This document shows, one piece after another, positions 22,768-30,947 of a stretch of 32,265 nt of DNA. The notes under the pieces were generated by a model. It was not told the origin of the DNA. It saw nothing but the letters and a program-made list of their open reading frames with translations, and made no database searches. How positions within the stretch are numbered: position 1 is the first letter of the stretch; each line of letters begins with the position of its first letter. This stretch comes from CAYJAP01 sp964368425 (lineage in GTDB: Bacteria > Bacillota > Clostridia > Christensenellales > UBA1242), in contig CAYJAP010000005.1 in the NCBI GenBank assembly GCA_964368425.1, positions 1 through 32,265 on the forward strand, in the 5' to 3' direction. A program made the position numbers and the translations under genes.

Positions 22768-24468
22768 TTGAAAAAGAAAATTTTAGGTTTATTATTAGGA
22801 TTTATTCTGAGCTTCTCGGTCTTTGCCGGCTGTTCTTTGGTTGAACAGGATAAGAAAAGTTATTACACACAGGTTATTGCAAAAATTGAAATTGACGGAC
22901 ACGCAGAAACAATTACCAGAGAAGATGTGCTTCTATGGTTTAATTCTCGTGGATATATGTATGTACAATATTACGGGCAAACTGTGGAAGAGGCTCTGAA
23001 GACGACGATAAATGAAATCATTGACTATAGACTAAGAGTGTACGAAGCGCGAAAAACCATAGTTAGTTTATCTGACAAACAAAAGAACGAAGTAGTGTAT
23101 AACATTCACGAAACAATGTTAAAAGATATTGCAGATTTAGAAAAAGCTTTGAAAGATGAGTGGAAGATAACTGAGGAGGAGTCGGACACAACCAGCTCTT
23201 CAAATTATAAAAATGAGCCTATCGTTTATTCTCCAAAGATAAAACTTGAGGGCGATAAGTTGGTGCGTGTAAATGAAGCTGACGCTGTGGATTTTTCTGT
23301 AAAACCAGTTTGGAATTATTTAATTATCGACCAGTTCACTCAAGAAGTTTGGAACAGATATTTGCGTTCTATTCAGCAAACTGCAGAAACGAAGGGCGAT
23401 AAAATATCAGAAAAAGAAGCGTTTGACTGGGAATACGATAGATTGTACGAGATTCACGAAGATAGTATGTTCTTAGAAGTTTATCAGGAAAACTATCTTG
23501 CAACATTAGATGTTAACACTGACTTAGTGCTTGAGACATTCAAGATAGATTATCTAGCGTCATACAGCAAATACAATACTAACTATACTGGCGACAACGC
23601 CGATGAAGATAAAGCGGCAGCAATTACTGCCTACCGAAAAGCGGTTCAATCAAGCAGAAGTAGTTTATACTATCACCCAACTGAAGCGGACGGAAAAACA
23701 GAGTTTATGAACGTCCTACACATACTATTTAAGTACACGGACGAGATGCGAGATGAGTTGCTACAACTAGAGAACAAGTTAGCAAGTGGACTAATAGAGC
23801 AGCCAGATTATGATACTCAATATGCTTTATTAACCAATCCTGAAGTAGTTCAATTTGAGTTTACTGAGAATGGTGTGACGGAAAAAAGGACAGCGGCAGA
23901 AGTATATACTGAAATAAAGAATGCTATAGACGCTACAGAAAATAACCTTGTTGCTCGTGCAAGGGTGTTTAGAGATTTAATGTTCAAATATAGTGACGAT
24001 ACGGGGCTCGTATTATCCGACAGTGCTAACCTAAATTGGGGATATGTGGTGAATTTAAAAGACCACGACCAAGCTACTATGGTTGAAGAGTTTATCGAAG
24101 AATCTCAGCAGTTATACACACAAAACGCGAACGGCGGAAACATGAGTGTTGCTCCAGTATTCCATAAAGGCGACCTGTCTGCAAGCAATCAGTATTCCGG
24201 ATTCCATATTGTATTCAACCTTGGTGGGGTTACAAATAACGGTATTGATTACGAGCAAGTCAACTCAGATAATGTAACATGGCAGGATTTATGGGAGATC
24301 GAAACTTTCCCAGGGTCGGGAGTTAACTTATTCCAGCTAATTTATGATAGTGTTCAAGATGACGACACACAAACTACAACAAAAGTGAGTATGGTGGTTG
24401 ATTCATTGAAAGCGAACAGCAAGATCACTAAATGGGTGTATAGATTAAAAGATATATATAAGGAGTAA
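22768..24468 (+). CDS. PrsA/SurA-like parvulin-type foldase lipoprotein
   Basis: From the TTG at 22768 this is a 566-residue lipoprotein (MKKKILG start, lipobox VFAGC, Cys22). I chose this start because GAGGGG lies 7 bases before it and the signal peptide then begins at once. An in-frame GTG at 22741 would add nine unneeded residues. A SurA_N-like helical region is followed by a split parvulin-like rotamase region. One piece is FMNVLHILFKYTDE, and the other is the FKYSDDTG ... LNWGYV ... GFHIVFNL series. The protein should help exported proteins fold on the outer membrane face. Large insertions make it longer than PrsA (about 290 residues), and some prolyl-isomerase residues may be missing. 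Confidence 0.75.
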   Translation: MKKKILGLLLGFILSFSVFAGCSLVEQDKKSYYTQVIAKIEIDGHAETITREDVLLWFNSRGYMYVQYYGQTVEEALKTTINEIIDYRLRVYEARKTIVSLSDKQKNEVVYNIHETMLKDIADLEKALKDEWKITEEESDTTSSSNYKNEPIVYSPKIKLEGDKLVRVNEADAVDFSVKPVWNYLIIDQFTQEVWNRYLRSIQQTAETKGDKISEKEAFDWEYDRLYEIHEDSMFLEVYQENYLATLDVNTDLVLETFKIDYLASYSKYNTNYTGDNADEDKAAAITAYRKAVQSSRSSLYYHPTEADGKTEFMNVLHILFKYTDEMRDELLQLENKLASGLIEQPDYDTQYALLTNPEVVQFEFTENGVTEKRTAAEVYTEIKNAIDATENNLVARARVFRDLMFKYSDDTGLVLSDSANLNWGYVVNLKDHDQATMVEEFIEESQQLYTQNANGGNMSVAPVFHKGDLSASNQYSGFHIVFNLGGVTNNGIDYEQVNSDNVTWQDLWEIETFPGSGVNLFQLIYDSVQDDDTQTTTKVSMVVDSLKANSKITKWVYRLKDIYKE

Positions 24469-24503
24469 AAACAGCAGAGTTATTTAAAAGATATTAGATA
24501 ATA

Positions 24504-24540
24504 AAATAGGAAGAGAAAAACAACCTTCCTATTTTTTTAT
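24504..24540 (+). terminator. Intrinsic terminator after the foldase gene
   Basis: The stem AATAGGAAG / CTTCCTATT has an A-rich loop of 11 bases and is followed by a T run. Confidence 0.85.
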
Positions 24541-24557
24541 TATTACGAGAAAAAGTC

Positions 24558-24586
24558 TTGCTATTCTGTCACGAAGATTTTATAAT
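24558..24586 (+). promoter_or_regulatory. Promoter of tRNA-Leu(CAG)
   Basis: TTGCTA (24558-24563) and a perfect TATAAT (24581-24586) are spaced by 17 bases, 11 bp upstream of the mature tRNA 5' end. Confidence 0.8.
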
Positions 24587-24597
24587 ATAGAGAGAAT

Positions 24598-24683
24598 GTC
24601 GGGGTGGCGAAATGGCAGACGCGCTAGATTCAGGTTCTAGTGATAGTAATATCATGTGGGTTCAAGTCCCGTCCCCGACACCA
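24598..24683 (+). tRNA. tRNA-Leu (anticodon CAG)
   Basis: The 86-nt cloverleaf has acceptor GTCGGGG paired with CCCCGAC, discriminator A and an encoded CCA end. The anticodon arm is CTAGA-TTCAGGT-TCTAG with anticodon CAG at 24631-24633. The long variable arm is typical of class II leucine tRNA, and the T-loop is TTCAAGT. It reads CUG codons. No terminator separates it from the cytidine deaminase gene 29 bp downstream. Confidence 0.97.
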
Positions 24684-24712
24684 AGTAAGTTAAGTAAGAA
24701 GGTTGGTAAAGG

Positions 24713-25153
24713 ATGAAAAATATCTGGGAAAAGTTAAAAAGTGAAATTGAAAAACAATATAAAGAAGTTGGCATTCATAAAGAATGGTCGCCATTCGTTA
24801 CAGGCAATAATGTTGTAGCCGCTGTTGAAGATATAAACGGAAAAATTTGGACAGGAATAAATATTGAAACCGCAAGCGGCGTCGTTTGTGTTTGCGCTGA
24901 AAGAGTTGCATTGCTAAAAATGGTTACAGAGAGTGATACTGTTGTAGTAAAAAGAATATTAGCATATGGCAGTGAACTTCCTAAAAAAGAACTTAATAAC
25001 TGGTCTCCGTGTGGTGCGTGCAGAGAATTCTTATTGCAGCTATCAAATGAAAATAAAGAATGTGAAGTATTAATGGATTGGGAAAGCAAAGAAACAGTTA
25101 AAGTTAAAGATTTATTACCACATTGGTGGGGAGATGTAAGATTTGAAAAATAG
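24713..25153 (+). CDS. cdd: Cytidine/blasticidin-S deaminase-family protein
   Basis: This 146-residue protein is a zinc-dependent cytidine deaminase. It has CAE (61-63) in VCAERVAL and PCGAC (99-103), and TASGVVCVCAE replaces the usual NASYGLTxCAE. The family converts cytidine or deoxycytidine to uridine for salvage. Blasticidin-S deaminases share the fold and size and cannot be excluded. The base composition is slightly more AT-rich than its neighbours. It has no promoter of its own that I can see and probably relies on read-through from the tRNA-Leu promoter. A nucleoside phosphorylase gene lies convergent to it, which fits nucleoside salvage. Confidence 0.85.
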   Translation: MKNIWEKLKSEIEKQYKEVGIHKEWSPFVTGNNVVAAVEDINGKIWTGINIETASGVVCVCAERVALLKMVTESDTVVVKRILAYGSELPKKELNNWSPCGACREFLLQLSNENKECEVLMDWESKETVKVKDLLPHWWGDVRFEK

Positions 25154-25213
25154 ATGTCACTAAATCAAAAAAAATAATTAAAGCGGACATATTCCGTTCA
25201 GATTAACGTAAAC

Positions 25214-25240
25214 AAAAAGAGCCAAAAGGCTCTTTTTATT
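25214..25240. terminator. Bidirectional intrinsic terminator
   Basis: AAAAAGAGCC-AAAA-GGCTCTTTTT is a perfect 10-bp stem with T runs on both strands, between the convergent cytidine deaminase and nucleoside phosphorylase genes. Confidence 0.92.
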
Positions 25241-25242
25241 GT

Positions 25243-26031
25243 TTATAACTTCAATATAGCTTCTATAGATAATTCTACTAAAGTTGTTCGTGCTTGTATT
25301 TTATCGTATCTTCTCCACTGCCATTCTTTGCCGTCGATTATATCTGAGAAGTATAATAGTGCGCCAAACTGTGCTTTATTATATTTCGCTACAGCGGCTA
25401 AACTTGCACACTCCATTTCCACCGCCACTGCGCCCTCTTCTAAGCGTCTCTTTATGCGGTTAGGAGTCTCTCTGTAAATTGCGTCAATGGTCCATGTTTT
25501 GTCTGCATAAAAGGGGATATCTCTTTCAGTTAGGGTTTGTTTTAATATTTTTACTATCGATGGCGCTGGAGAAATCTCTCTTGCTGGACTGATATAGTGA
25601 TAAGATAATCCTTCATCACGAATTGCACTTATTGGAATGAAAAACTTGTTTAGGTTGAAGTCTTTGCGCAGGCAGCCACATGTTCCACAGGCAATAAATT
25701 TGTTCACGCCCACATAATCTAGTTCTTCCATCAAGTTCGCTGCTGCTGGACCACCCAATGGACACAAAGCGATTAATACTTTTTCGTCATAGAGGTAAAC
25801 TGGTGACACCGTGCTAGCTGCTTTAAACTCATATATCTTCACACATTTTTTCTTAATCTCTTTCAACCCGTCAAAAGAACGCGGTAGAAATAGTATACAT
25901 CTATCTACCCCTCTTGCGGTACATTTCTTCAATTCTGTAAAATCTTTTTTACCCTGTCTGAAAAAATATCTTTTTGCAGGTTCTGCGGAATCGTCATCGT
26001 ACTCTAATATAGGAGCTTCTTCTATCAACAT
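25243..26031 (-). CDS. Uridine-phosphorylase-like nucleoside phosphorylase
   Basis: From the ATG at 26031 this is a 262-residue protein of the PNP/UDP phosphorylase superfamily. It has GGPAAANLMEEL, ACGTCG in the phosphate/base-binding region, AVEMECASLAAVA (the ribose-binding Met-Glu pair) and a Ser-Asp in YFSDIIDG. The family splits nucleosides with phosphate into base and ribose-1-phosphate. I preferred 26031 because GAGG lies upstream and the coding start follows a good promoter. The in-frame ATG at 26091 lies inside the -35 to -10 region. The substrate is not decided by sequence, but the nearby cytidine deaminase suggests pyrimidine salvage. Confidence 0.85.
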   Translation of the reverse strand: MLIEEAPILEYDDDSAEPAKRYFFRQGKKDFTELKKCTARGVDRCILFLPRSFDGLKEIKKKCVKIYEFKAASTVSPVYLYDEKVLIALCPLGGPAAANLMEELDYVGVNKFIACGTCGCLRKDFNLNKFFIPISAIRDEGLSYHYISPAREISPAPSIVKILKQTLTERDIPFYADKTWTIDAIYRETPNRIKRRLEEGAVAVEMECASLAAVAKYNKAQFGALLYFSDIIDGKEWQWRRYDKIQARTTLVELSIEAILKL

Positions 26032-26058
26032 AAATAAATTCCTCACGTATATACAAAT

Positions 26059-26087
26059 AGTATAACAATAATAAAAAGAGATGTAAA
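26059..26087 (-). promoter_or_regulatory. Promoter of the nucleoside phosphorylase gene
   Basis: On the minus strand TTTACA (26082-26087) is followed after 17 bases by TATACT (26059-26064). The transcript would start close to 26052, which excludes the upstream ATG at 26091. Confidence 0.8.
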
Positions 26088-26156
26088 CCAAAGGAAATAC
26101 ATTGGTTAAATATATCTGGGCGTAAAACTAAAAACTTGCTTTTTAAAGTAAAATGA

Positions 26157-26185
26157 TTGACAACAAAAATGTATTATGCTAGGAT
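26157..26185 (+). promoter_or_regulatory. Promoter of the pheST T-box transcript
   Basis: A perfect TTGACA (26157-26162) is separated by 17 bases from TAGGAT (26180-26185), directly upstream of the T-box leader. Confidence 0.75.
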
Positions 26186-26189
26186 ATAG

Positions 26190-26456
26190 GCAGTTAAATA
26201 AAGACTGAGAATATGTACAGTAGTGTTTTATTTCCATATGAGAGAGGGTGTGTCATCGGTTGAGAGCCGCCTATGTTCAGGTAAAATATGAATTTCAACA
26301 TAGGAGTTGCTTTCCGGTAAAGCTGTAAAGTGTTAAGGAAAGACAGACAAAACTGTGAAAATGATAACAAGTTTTTACACCTTGCTTACAAGGCAAAATA
26401 AACTTAGGTGGTACCACGATAATTCGTCCTATGAAGCATTCATAGGGCTTTTTTGT
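26190..26456 (+). promoter_or_regulatory. T-box riboswitch (tRNA-Phe sensing), UUC specifier
   Basis: The leader ahead of pheS carries the T-box sequence AGGTGGTACCACG (26405-26417), whose GGTA core would pair with the uncharged tRNA CCA end in the antiterminator. Next comes a terminator hairpin, CCTATGAA-GCA-TTCATAGG (26428-26446), with a T run. In the upstream stem I the sequence GAATTTCAAC presents TTC (26294-26296), a phenylalanine codon, as specifier. CCTATGTT / AACATAGG pairs around it. Uncharged tRNA-Phe should therefore permit read-through into pheST. Confidence 0.92.
26428..26454 (+). terminator. T-box regulatory terminator
   Basis: The stem CCTATGAA / TTCATAGG is followed by GCTTTTTT. 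Its 5' arm competes with the antiterminator that contains the T-box sequence. Confidence 0.85.
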
Positions 26457-26469
26457 AAGGAGAGAGATA

Positions 26470-27501
26470 ATGAAGAAAACAATTGAAGCGGTTAGAAAAC
26501 AGTTCATCAAGGATTCAGCAGTGGCTAAAAGTGCTGCGGACATTGAGTCTTTGCGTGTAGCGTACATGGGGAAAAAGGGCAAGTTAAACGAAATAATGCC
26601 TATGCTTAAAGGCGTTCCTAATGAGCAGAAAAAAGAGATAGGACTGCTCATCAACTCATTAAAAGGTGAGATAGAGAGTAGGGTTGCGGAGCTGGTTAAA
26701 AGTCTTGAGAATCAAAAAATTCAAGAGCAAATCAACAACGCGGAAAAGATTGATATAACCCTTCCTGTGTATACTGCAGTAGGTTCTCTACACCCTCGTA
26801 CGATGGTACAGAAAGAGATAGAAGACGTGTTTATCTCTATGGGCTTTACGATAGAAACGGGGGACGAGGTAGCTACAGAGCACAGTAACTTTGACGCCGT
26901 TAACGTGCCTAAAACACACCCTGCAAGAGATATGCAGGACACTTTTTGGCTTGACAATGGACAGTTGTTGAGAACACATACATCTGCGTTACAAAACAAG
27001 ATACTGAAAAAGTACAATGGTCCGTTGAAAGTTATTATGCCGGGTCGTTGTTTCCGAAATGAAGCGGTAGATGCTAAGCATGAAACGACCTTCTTCCAGA
27101 TTGAGGGAATGATAGTTGATAAAAATATATCTGTCGCAAATCTTATATACTTTATGAAAGAGATGTTGTCGAAGGTGTTCAAAAAAGATGTTGAAGTGCG
27201 ACTACGTCCGGGTTATTTCCCGTTCGTTGAACCAGGATTCGAGCTTGATGCAAAATGTCCTTTCTGTAATGGCGACGGCTGTCAGACATGCGGAAAGAGT
27301 GGTTGGTTGGAGCTATGTCCTTGTGGAATGATACATCCTGAAGTGTTAAGATTGGCGGGGATGAATCCGGAAGAATACAGCGGATGTGCGTTTGGTTTGG
27401 GCTTTGACAGACTGGTAATGATTCGTTCAGAGATAAATGATATAAGATTGTTGACTAGCGGAAATTTAAAAGTATTGAAACCGTTTGGTATTAATCTGTA
27501 G
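26470..27501 (+). CDS. pheS: Phenylalanyl-tRNA synthetase alpha subunit
   Basis: This 343-residue class II synthetase subunit has an N-terminal coiled coil (about 1-90) that contacts tRNA. The catalytic core follows, with motif 2 around PGRCFRNEAVDAKHETTFFQ (191-210) and motif 3 FGLGFDRLVM (308-317). A cysteine cluster, CPFCNGDGCQTC (263-274), resembles that of many bacterial PheS. Two further cysteines (283 and 285, in CPCGMIHPEV) lie where GAGMVHP is usual. AAGGAG precedes the ATG. Expression is controlled by the upstream T-box. Confidence 0.97.
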   Translation: MKKTIEAVRKQFIKDSAVAKSAADIESLRVAYMGKKGKLNEIMPMLKGVPNEQKKEIGLLINSLKGEIESRVAELVKSLENQKIQEQINNAEKIDITLPVYTAVGSLHPRTMVQKEIEDVFISMGFTIETGDEVATEHSNFDAVNVPKTHPARDMQDTFWLDNGQLLRTHTSALQNKILKKYNGPLKVIMPGRCFRNEAVDAKHETTFFQIEGMIVDKNISVANLIYFMKEMLSKVFKKDVEVRLRPGYFPFVEPGFELDAKCPFCNGDGCQTCGKSGWLELCPCGMIHPEVLRLAGMNPEEYSGCAFGLGFDRLVMIRSEINDIRLLTSGNLKVLKPFGINL

Positions 27502-27512
27502 GAGAGTGAGAG

Positions 27513-29894
27513 ATGAAGATTTCAATTAATTGGATAAAAGAATGGGTAGATTTACAGGGAGTTGATATAGAGAATCTTCGTAAGAGATTTGAGTTATCGA
27601 CTGCGGAAATTGATGACGTTATATACAAAGGCAAAAACGTGTCTAATATCGTACTAGCCAGAGTTGTTAAAGTGGAAAATGTTCCTAACTCCACTAAGCT
27701 ACACCTTTTACAAGTCGACGATGGTTTGAGTGCTCCTACGCAGGTGGTGTGTGGAGCGCCCAACGTGAGAGAGGGCATGGTGACTGCATTTGCTCGTGTT
27801 GGCGCAAATGTGAACGGATTCGCTATAAAAAAGGCGAAACTTGCGGGCTTAGATAGTTGTGGTATGTGTTGTGGCGAAACCGAGCTAGGTATCGGAAGTG
27901 ACGATTACGGGATAATGGATATAGTCGATGTTAACGCACCTATGGGCACGGATATCAAAAAGATTTTCCCTATAGACGATATCGTTTGGGAAATAGACAA
28001 TAAGTCGTTGACCAACCGTCCGGATTTGTGGGGGCACTACGGTATCGCTAGAGAAATTGCCGCTATACTCGGGAAGAAACTAGCTCCTTTGGCAATAGAC
28101 GATTTAAGCAAATATAACAAATTGCCAGCGTTAAATATTTCTGTAGAAACGAAGAATTGTTACAGATACTCCTCTTTGTCTCTTGCGAACATTACTCGCA
28201 AAACTTCACCTATGGAAATGCAAATCCGTCTTAACTATTGCGGAATGAGAAACATTAATCTGTTGGCGGACATGACAAACTATATCATGCTTGAACTTGG
28301 TCAGCCAATGCACGCGTTCGATAACCAAGTGGTGAAAGGTATAACGGTTATAGAGGCAGATAAAAAACTAACGATGACTACTCTTGAGGGTGAACAACAT
28401 GCGATAGAGCGTGGTTCAATCGTCATCTGCGACAACAAAAAAGAACCTGTTGCAATAGCAGGCATCAAGGGTGGACTCAAGTCCGGCATTTCAGACGGCA
28501 CTACTTCTCTGTTGCTAGAATCGGCTACTTTTGATGCGGTTTCAATACGAAAAGCTGCTCAGCAAATCGGTTTAAAAACAGATGCTAGCCAGCGTTATGA
28601 AAAATCGTTAGACCCAGAAATGACAGTTACGGCAATAGCTAGATTGTTGTATATATTGAAGAAGGCGGATAAAAACATATCTCTAACATCCCGCTTAACC
28701 GATGTGTACAACTACCAATATCCAGCAAGAAAGATATCTTTGGATTTAGCGTTTGTTAAGTTACGTTCAGGTATTGATATCCCTAAAAAGAATATTATTT
28801 CCACGTTGCGCTCCCTTGAGTTTGGGGTCGTGGACAAAGGCGACAAGTTGGAAGTTTCCGTTCCAAGTTTCAGGGCAACGAAAGACGTGTCGATAAAAGA
28901 AGATTTGGTGGAAGAAATCTTGCGTATGTACGGCTATGACAACGTGCAGCCACAGTCGATTGACTTCGAGTTGAAATCCGTGATACAGACGCCAGAAGTT
29001 ATCAATGAGTACAGAATAAAGCGCTTACTTGCAGAAAAATATGGGGTAAGCGAGGTGCACTCATATATATGGAACTTCGCAGAGTTTAACAAATCTGCGG
29101 GGATAGATAGCTCGTCAGTAGTTTCACTCATGGACGCGTCTAACAGTGGACAGTCGGGGATACGCAGTGCGTTGTTGCCAAGTATAATCAGGTTTTTCTA
29201 TGACAACAGAAATAATTTCGCAGATATACGTATGTGTGAAATAGGTAGTGTGGTTGAGAGCTTAGATAGCAATAAATTGGTCAATGAAACCAAAAAAATA
29301 GCTATACTACTTGCTTCTCAAAACAAGACCGAGAAGGAATTATATTTTGAGATGAAAAAGATTGTAGAAAACATCTCACAATCGCTAGTAGGTACAAAGA
29401 TCACCTACGTTGCCGGTACGAAGAACTCGCTGTTACATCCCGTTAATAGTTGTAAATTAATACTGCCTAACAATAAACAGATGGGAGAGATGGGCGTTAT
29501 TCATCCTTCACTAAAAAACAGCCTAGACAAGAGGTTCAACGTAGCTCTCTTAGAGGTTAATTACAAAGATTTTGTTGGAGCACCTATCGTTGCCGCTAAA
29601 CGAAAAGAAAATTCGAAGTATCAGTCGGTTAACCTGGATTTTAACTTCTTAGTTCCAAACGACATGAAATATTCCGACTTGGATACTATCATCTCTCAGT
29701 TTAGAGCAAAGATGATTATAGAGTACTCTCTAAAAGATATCTACCAGAGCGCAGATTTGAAGGGTAAGAAAAGTTATACGTTTGGGTTTACAATCACTCC
29801 TAAAGAACACACTTTTGAGATGGCGGAGATTGAACAGTTTTCCAAAAGACTTATTGAACACATGGCACGAAATGGTATAGAATTGAAGAAGTAA
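27513..29894 (+). CDS. pheT: Phenylalanyl-tRNA synthetase beta subunit
   Basis: This 793-residue protein has the usual PheT length and domain order. An EMAP-like tRNA-binding domain lies at about 40-150 (VVCGAPNVREG), and the B3/B4 editing region contains LTNRPDLWGHYGIAREIA and QPMHAFD. A B5 domain follows, and a C-terminal FDX-ACB anticodon-binding domain (about 700-793) contains YSLKDIY and KSYTFGF. It forms the alpha2-beta2 enzyme with PheS and edits mischarged Tyr-tRNA. It starts 11 bp after pheS with AGGAG upstream, under the same T-box control. Confidence 0.97.
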   Translation: MKISINWIKEWVDLQGVDIENLRKRFELSTAEIDDVIYKGKNVSNIVLARVVKVENVPNSTKLHLLQVDDGLSAPTQVVCGAPNVREGMVTAFARVGANVNGFAIKKAKLAGLDSCGMCCGETELGIGSDDYGIMDIVDVNAPMGTDIKKIFPIDDIVWEIDNKSLTNRPDLWGHYGIAREIAAILGKKLAPLAIDDLSKYNKLPALNISVETKNCYRYSSLSLANITRKTSPMEMQIRLNYCGMRNINLLADMTNYIMLELGQPMHAFDNQVVKGITVIEADKKLTMTTLEGEQHAIERGSIVICDNKKEPVAIAGIKGGLKSGISDGTTSLLLESATFDAVSIRKAAQQIGLKTDASQRYEKSLDPEMTVTAIARLLYILKKADKNISLTSRLTDVYNYQYPARKISLDLAFVKLRSGIDIPKKNIISTLRSLEFGVVDKGDKLEVSVPSFRATKDVSIKEDLVEEILRMYGYDNVQPQSIDFELKSVIQTPEVINEYRIKRLLAEKYGVSEVHSYIWNFAEFNKSAGIDSSSVVSLMDASNSGQSGIRSALLPSIIRFFYDNRNNFADIRMCEIGSVVESLDSNKLVNETKKIAILLASQNKTEKELYFEMKKIVENISQSLVGTKITYVAGTKNSLLHPVNSCKLILPNNKQMGEMGVIHPSLKNSLDKRFNVALLEVNYKDFVGAPIVAAKRKENSKYQSVNLDFNFLVPNDMKYSDLDTIISQFRAKMIIEYSLKDIYQSADLKGKKSYTFGFTITPKEHTFEMAEIEQFSKRLIEHMARNGIELKK

Positions 29895-29924
29895 TTCTTA
29901 TTCATTAGCAAAAATCAGATAAAT

Positions 29925-29953
29925 AAAAGCCGGACGGTAAGTCTGGCTTTTTT
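29925..29953. terminator. Bidirectional terminator after pheT
   Basis: AAAAGCCGGAC-GGTAA-GTCTGGCTTTT is an 11-bp stem with one G-T pair, followed by Ts. The mirror strand also ends in a T-rich tail, so the convergent membrane-protein gene can use it. Confidence 0.9.
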
Positions 29954-29985
29954 GTATAAATAATGTGACATAAAGAGGTTTTTAA

Positions 29986-30813
29986 CTATCTTCTGATCAG
30001 TCGTCCTATTAAGTAGAATAATCCAGCGATAGATACTAATACGATGGAGAATATCAGCGATAAAACAAGAAAACAGAATATATACGAGCTTCCCACGATC
30101 AATCCAGTCATCACAGTGCTAGATGCAGTTGTTGGTATAAAGGCTAGGATAACGTTGAAAATGAGGGCTAATACACAGTACAAAAAGAACCCGGGAATGC
30201 TGCCGACTATGTCGGACTTGCTGAGTTTCATGTGTAGTGCTATAAAACTACCGATAATTATAAATACCCACCAGAAAACATTACTTAACATTTCTACGGC
30301 GAATATTCTGTCCAACATGTCGATGAGAAGTCTGAAAATATTTGATATTCCTGTCGCTGTTAATCCTGCAGTGTTTGATGCTGTAAAATCTTTTGTTAAA
30401 TCAATTAGTTGAAAGAATAGATTGTTCACGAAAATTAACATGAGTAAAATCAGCACTGCTGAACCCAACAGGATAGGACCTATACCGATAAAGAAATTTC
30501 CCATCTGCTGATAAACATTTTTCTTTTTGTAGGAGTGTTCCACATGTCCCAGTGAGCCAGTTTCCTTGTCTACGTGAAACAGTTTCATGCTGGTTATTTT
30601 ATGTCCAAAGATTACTGCAAACATCGCATGTCCCAGTTCATGCACAGGAGTTCCTATCACGGCGGTCATCACCGACACCTTCCAAGAACTTCTGCCTAGA
30701 AAATAGTAAAAGGTATTGTTTAATATACCTATCAGTAAACCGATAATTATCACTATCCCCACTGTGTAGAGTATAGTGAAAAGTGTATTTTCTAGTATTT
30801 GAAGAATTATCAT
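29986..30813 (-). CDS. HELGH-motif integral membrane metalloprotease-like protein (M50-like)
   Basis: This 275-residue protein has about six to seven membrane segments and a zinc-type motif, TPVHELGHAMFA (His58, Glu59, His62). Then come LFHVDKETGSLGHVEHSYKKKNVYQQ and a later HMKLSKSDIVG, where the Asp may be the third ligand. The pattern is that of M50-like site-2 proteases or related HELGH membrane proteins of Firmicutes, but no PDZ domain and no NxxPxxxxDG motif is present. The substrate is unknown. GGGAG (30819-30823) lies 5 bases before the ATG. The gene follows a 40-codon ORF by 11 bp and probably shares its transcript. Confidence 0.75.
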   Translation of the reverse strand: MIILQILENTLFTILYTVGIVIIIGLLIGILNNTFYYFLGRSSWKVSVMTAVIGTPVHELGHAMFAVIFGHKITSMKLFHVDKETGSLGHVEHSYKKKNVYQQMGNFFIGIGPILLGSAVLILLMLIFVNNLFFQLIDLTKDFTASNTAGLTATGISNIFRLLIDMLDRIFAVEMLSNVFWWVFIIIGSFIALHMKLSKSDIVGSIPGFFLYCVLALIFNVILAFIPTTASSTVMTGLIVGSSYIFCFLVLSLIFSIVLVSIAGLFYLIGRLIRR

Positions 30814-30824
30814 ATAAGCTCCCG

Positions 30825-30947
30825 TTAGAATAGATTAAAAAGAGTTTCTTTTGGTCTCAGTTGAGTGATTCTGAGAAAGATTTGCTTTGCAACTAAATAG
30901 CAGTCTTCAAAAAATATTGAGCCACTGAGCATTATAATTCTTTGCAT
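30825..30947 (-). CDS. Candidate 40-residue small protein upstream of the HELGH membrane protein
   Basis: An open frame of 41 codons starts at ATG 30947 (MQRIIMLSGSIFFEDCYLVA...) and ends at TAA 30825. AGGAG (30953-30957) stands 5 bases before the ATG, an ideal distance, and the next gene starts 11 bp after the stop with its own GGGAG. A perfect TATAAT (minus strand, 30973-30978) gives a plausible start of transcription about 20 bases upstream. The peptide is basic with hydrophobic patches but has no clear membrane helix. It may be a small protein or a leader peptide controlling the downstream gene. No homologue is recognised. Confidence 0.5.
   Translation of the reverse strand: MQRIIMLSGSIFFEDCYLVAKQIFLRITQLRPKETLFNLF

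Noticed and set aside
26032..26091. Upstream ATG for the nucleoside phosphorylase
   Set aside because: It falls within the promoter elements, so the transcript would start downstream of it.
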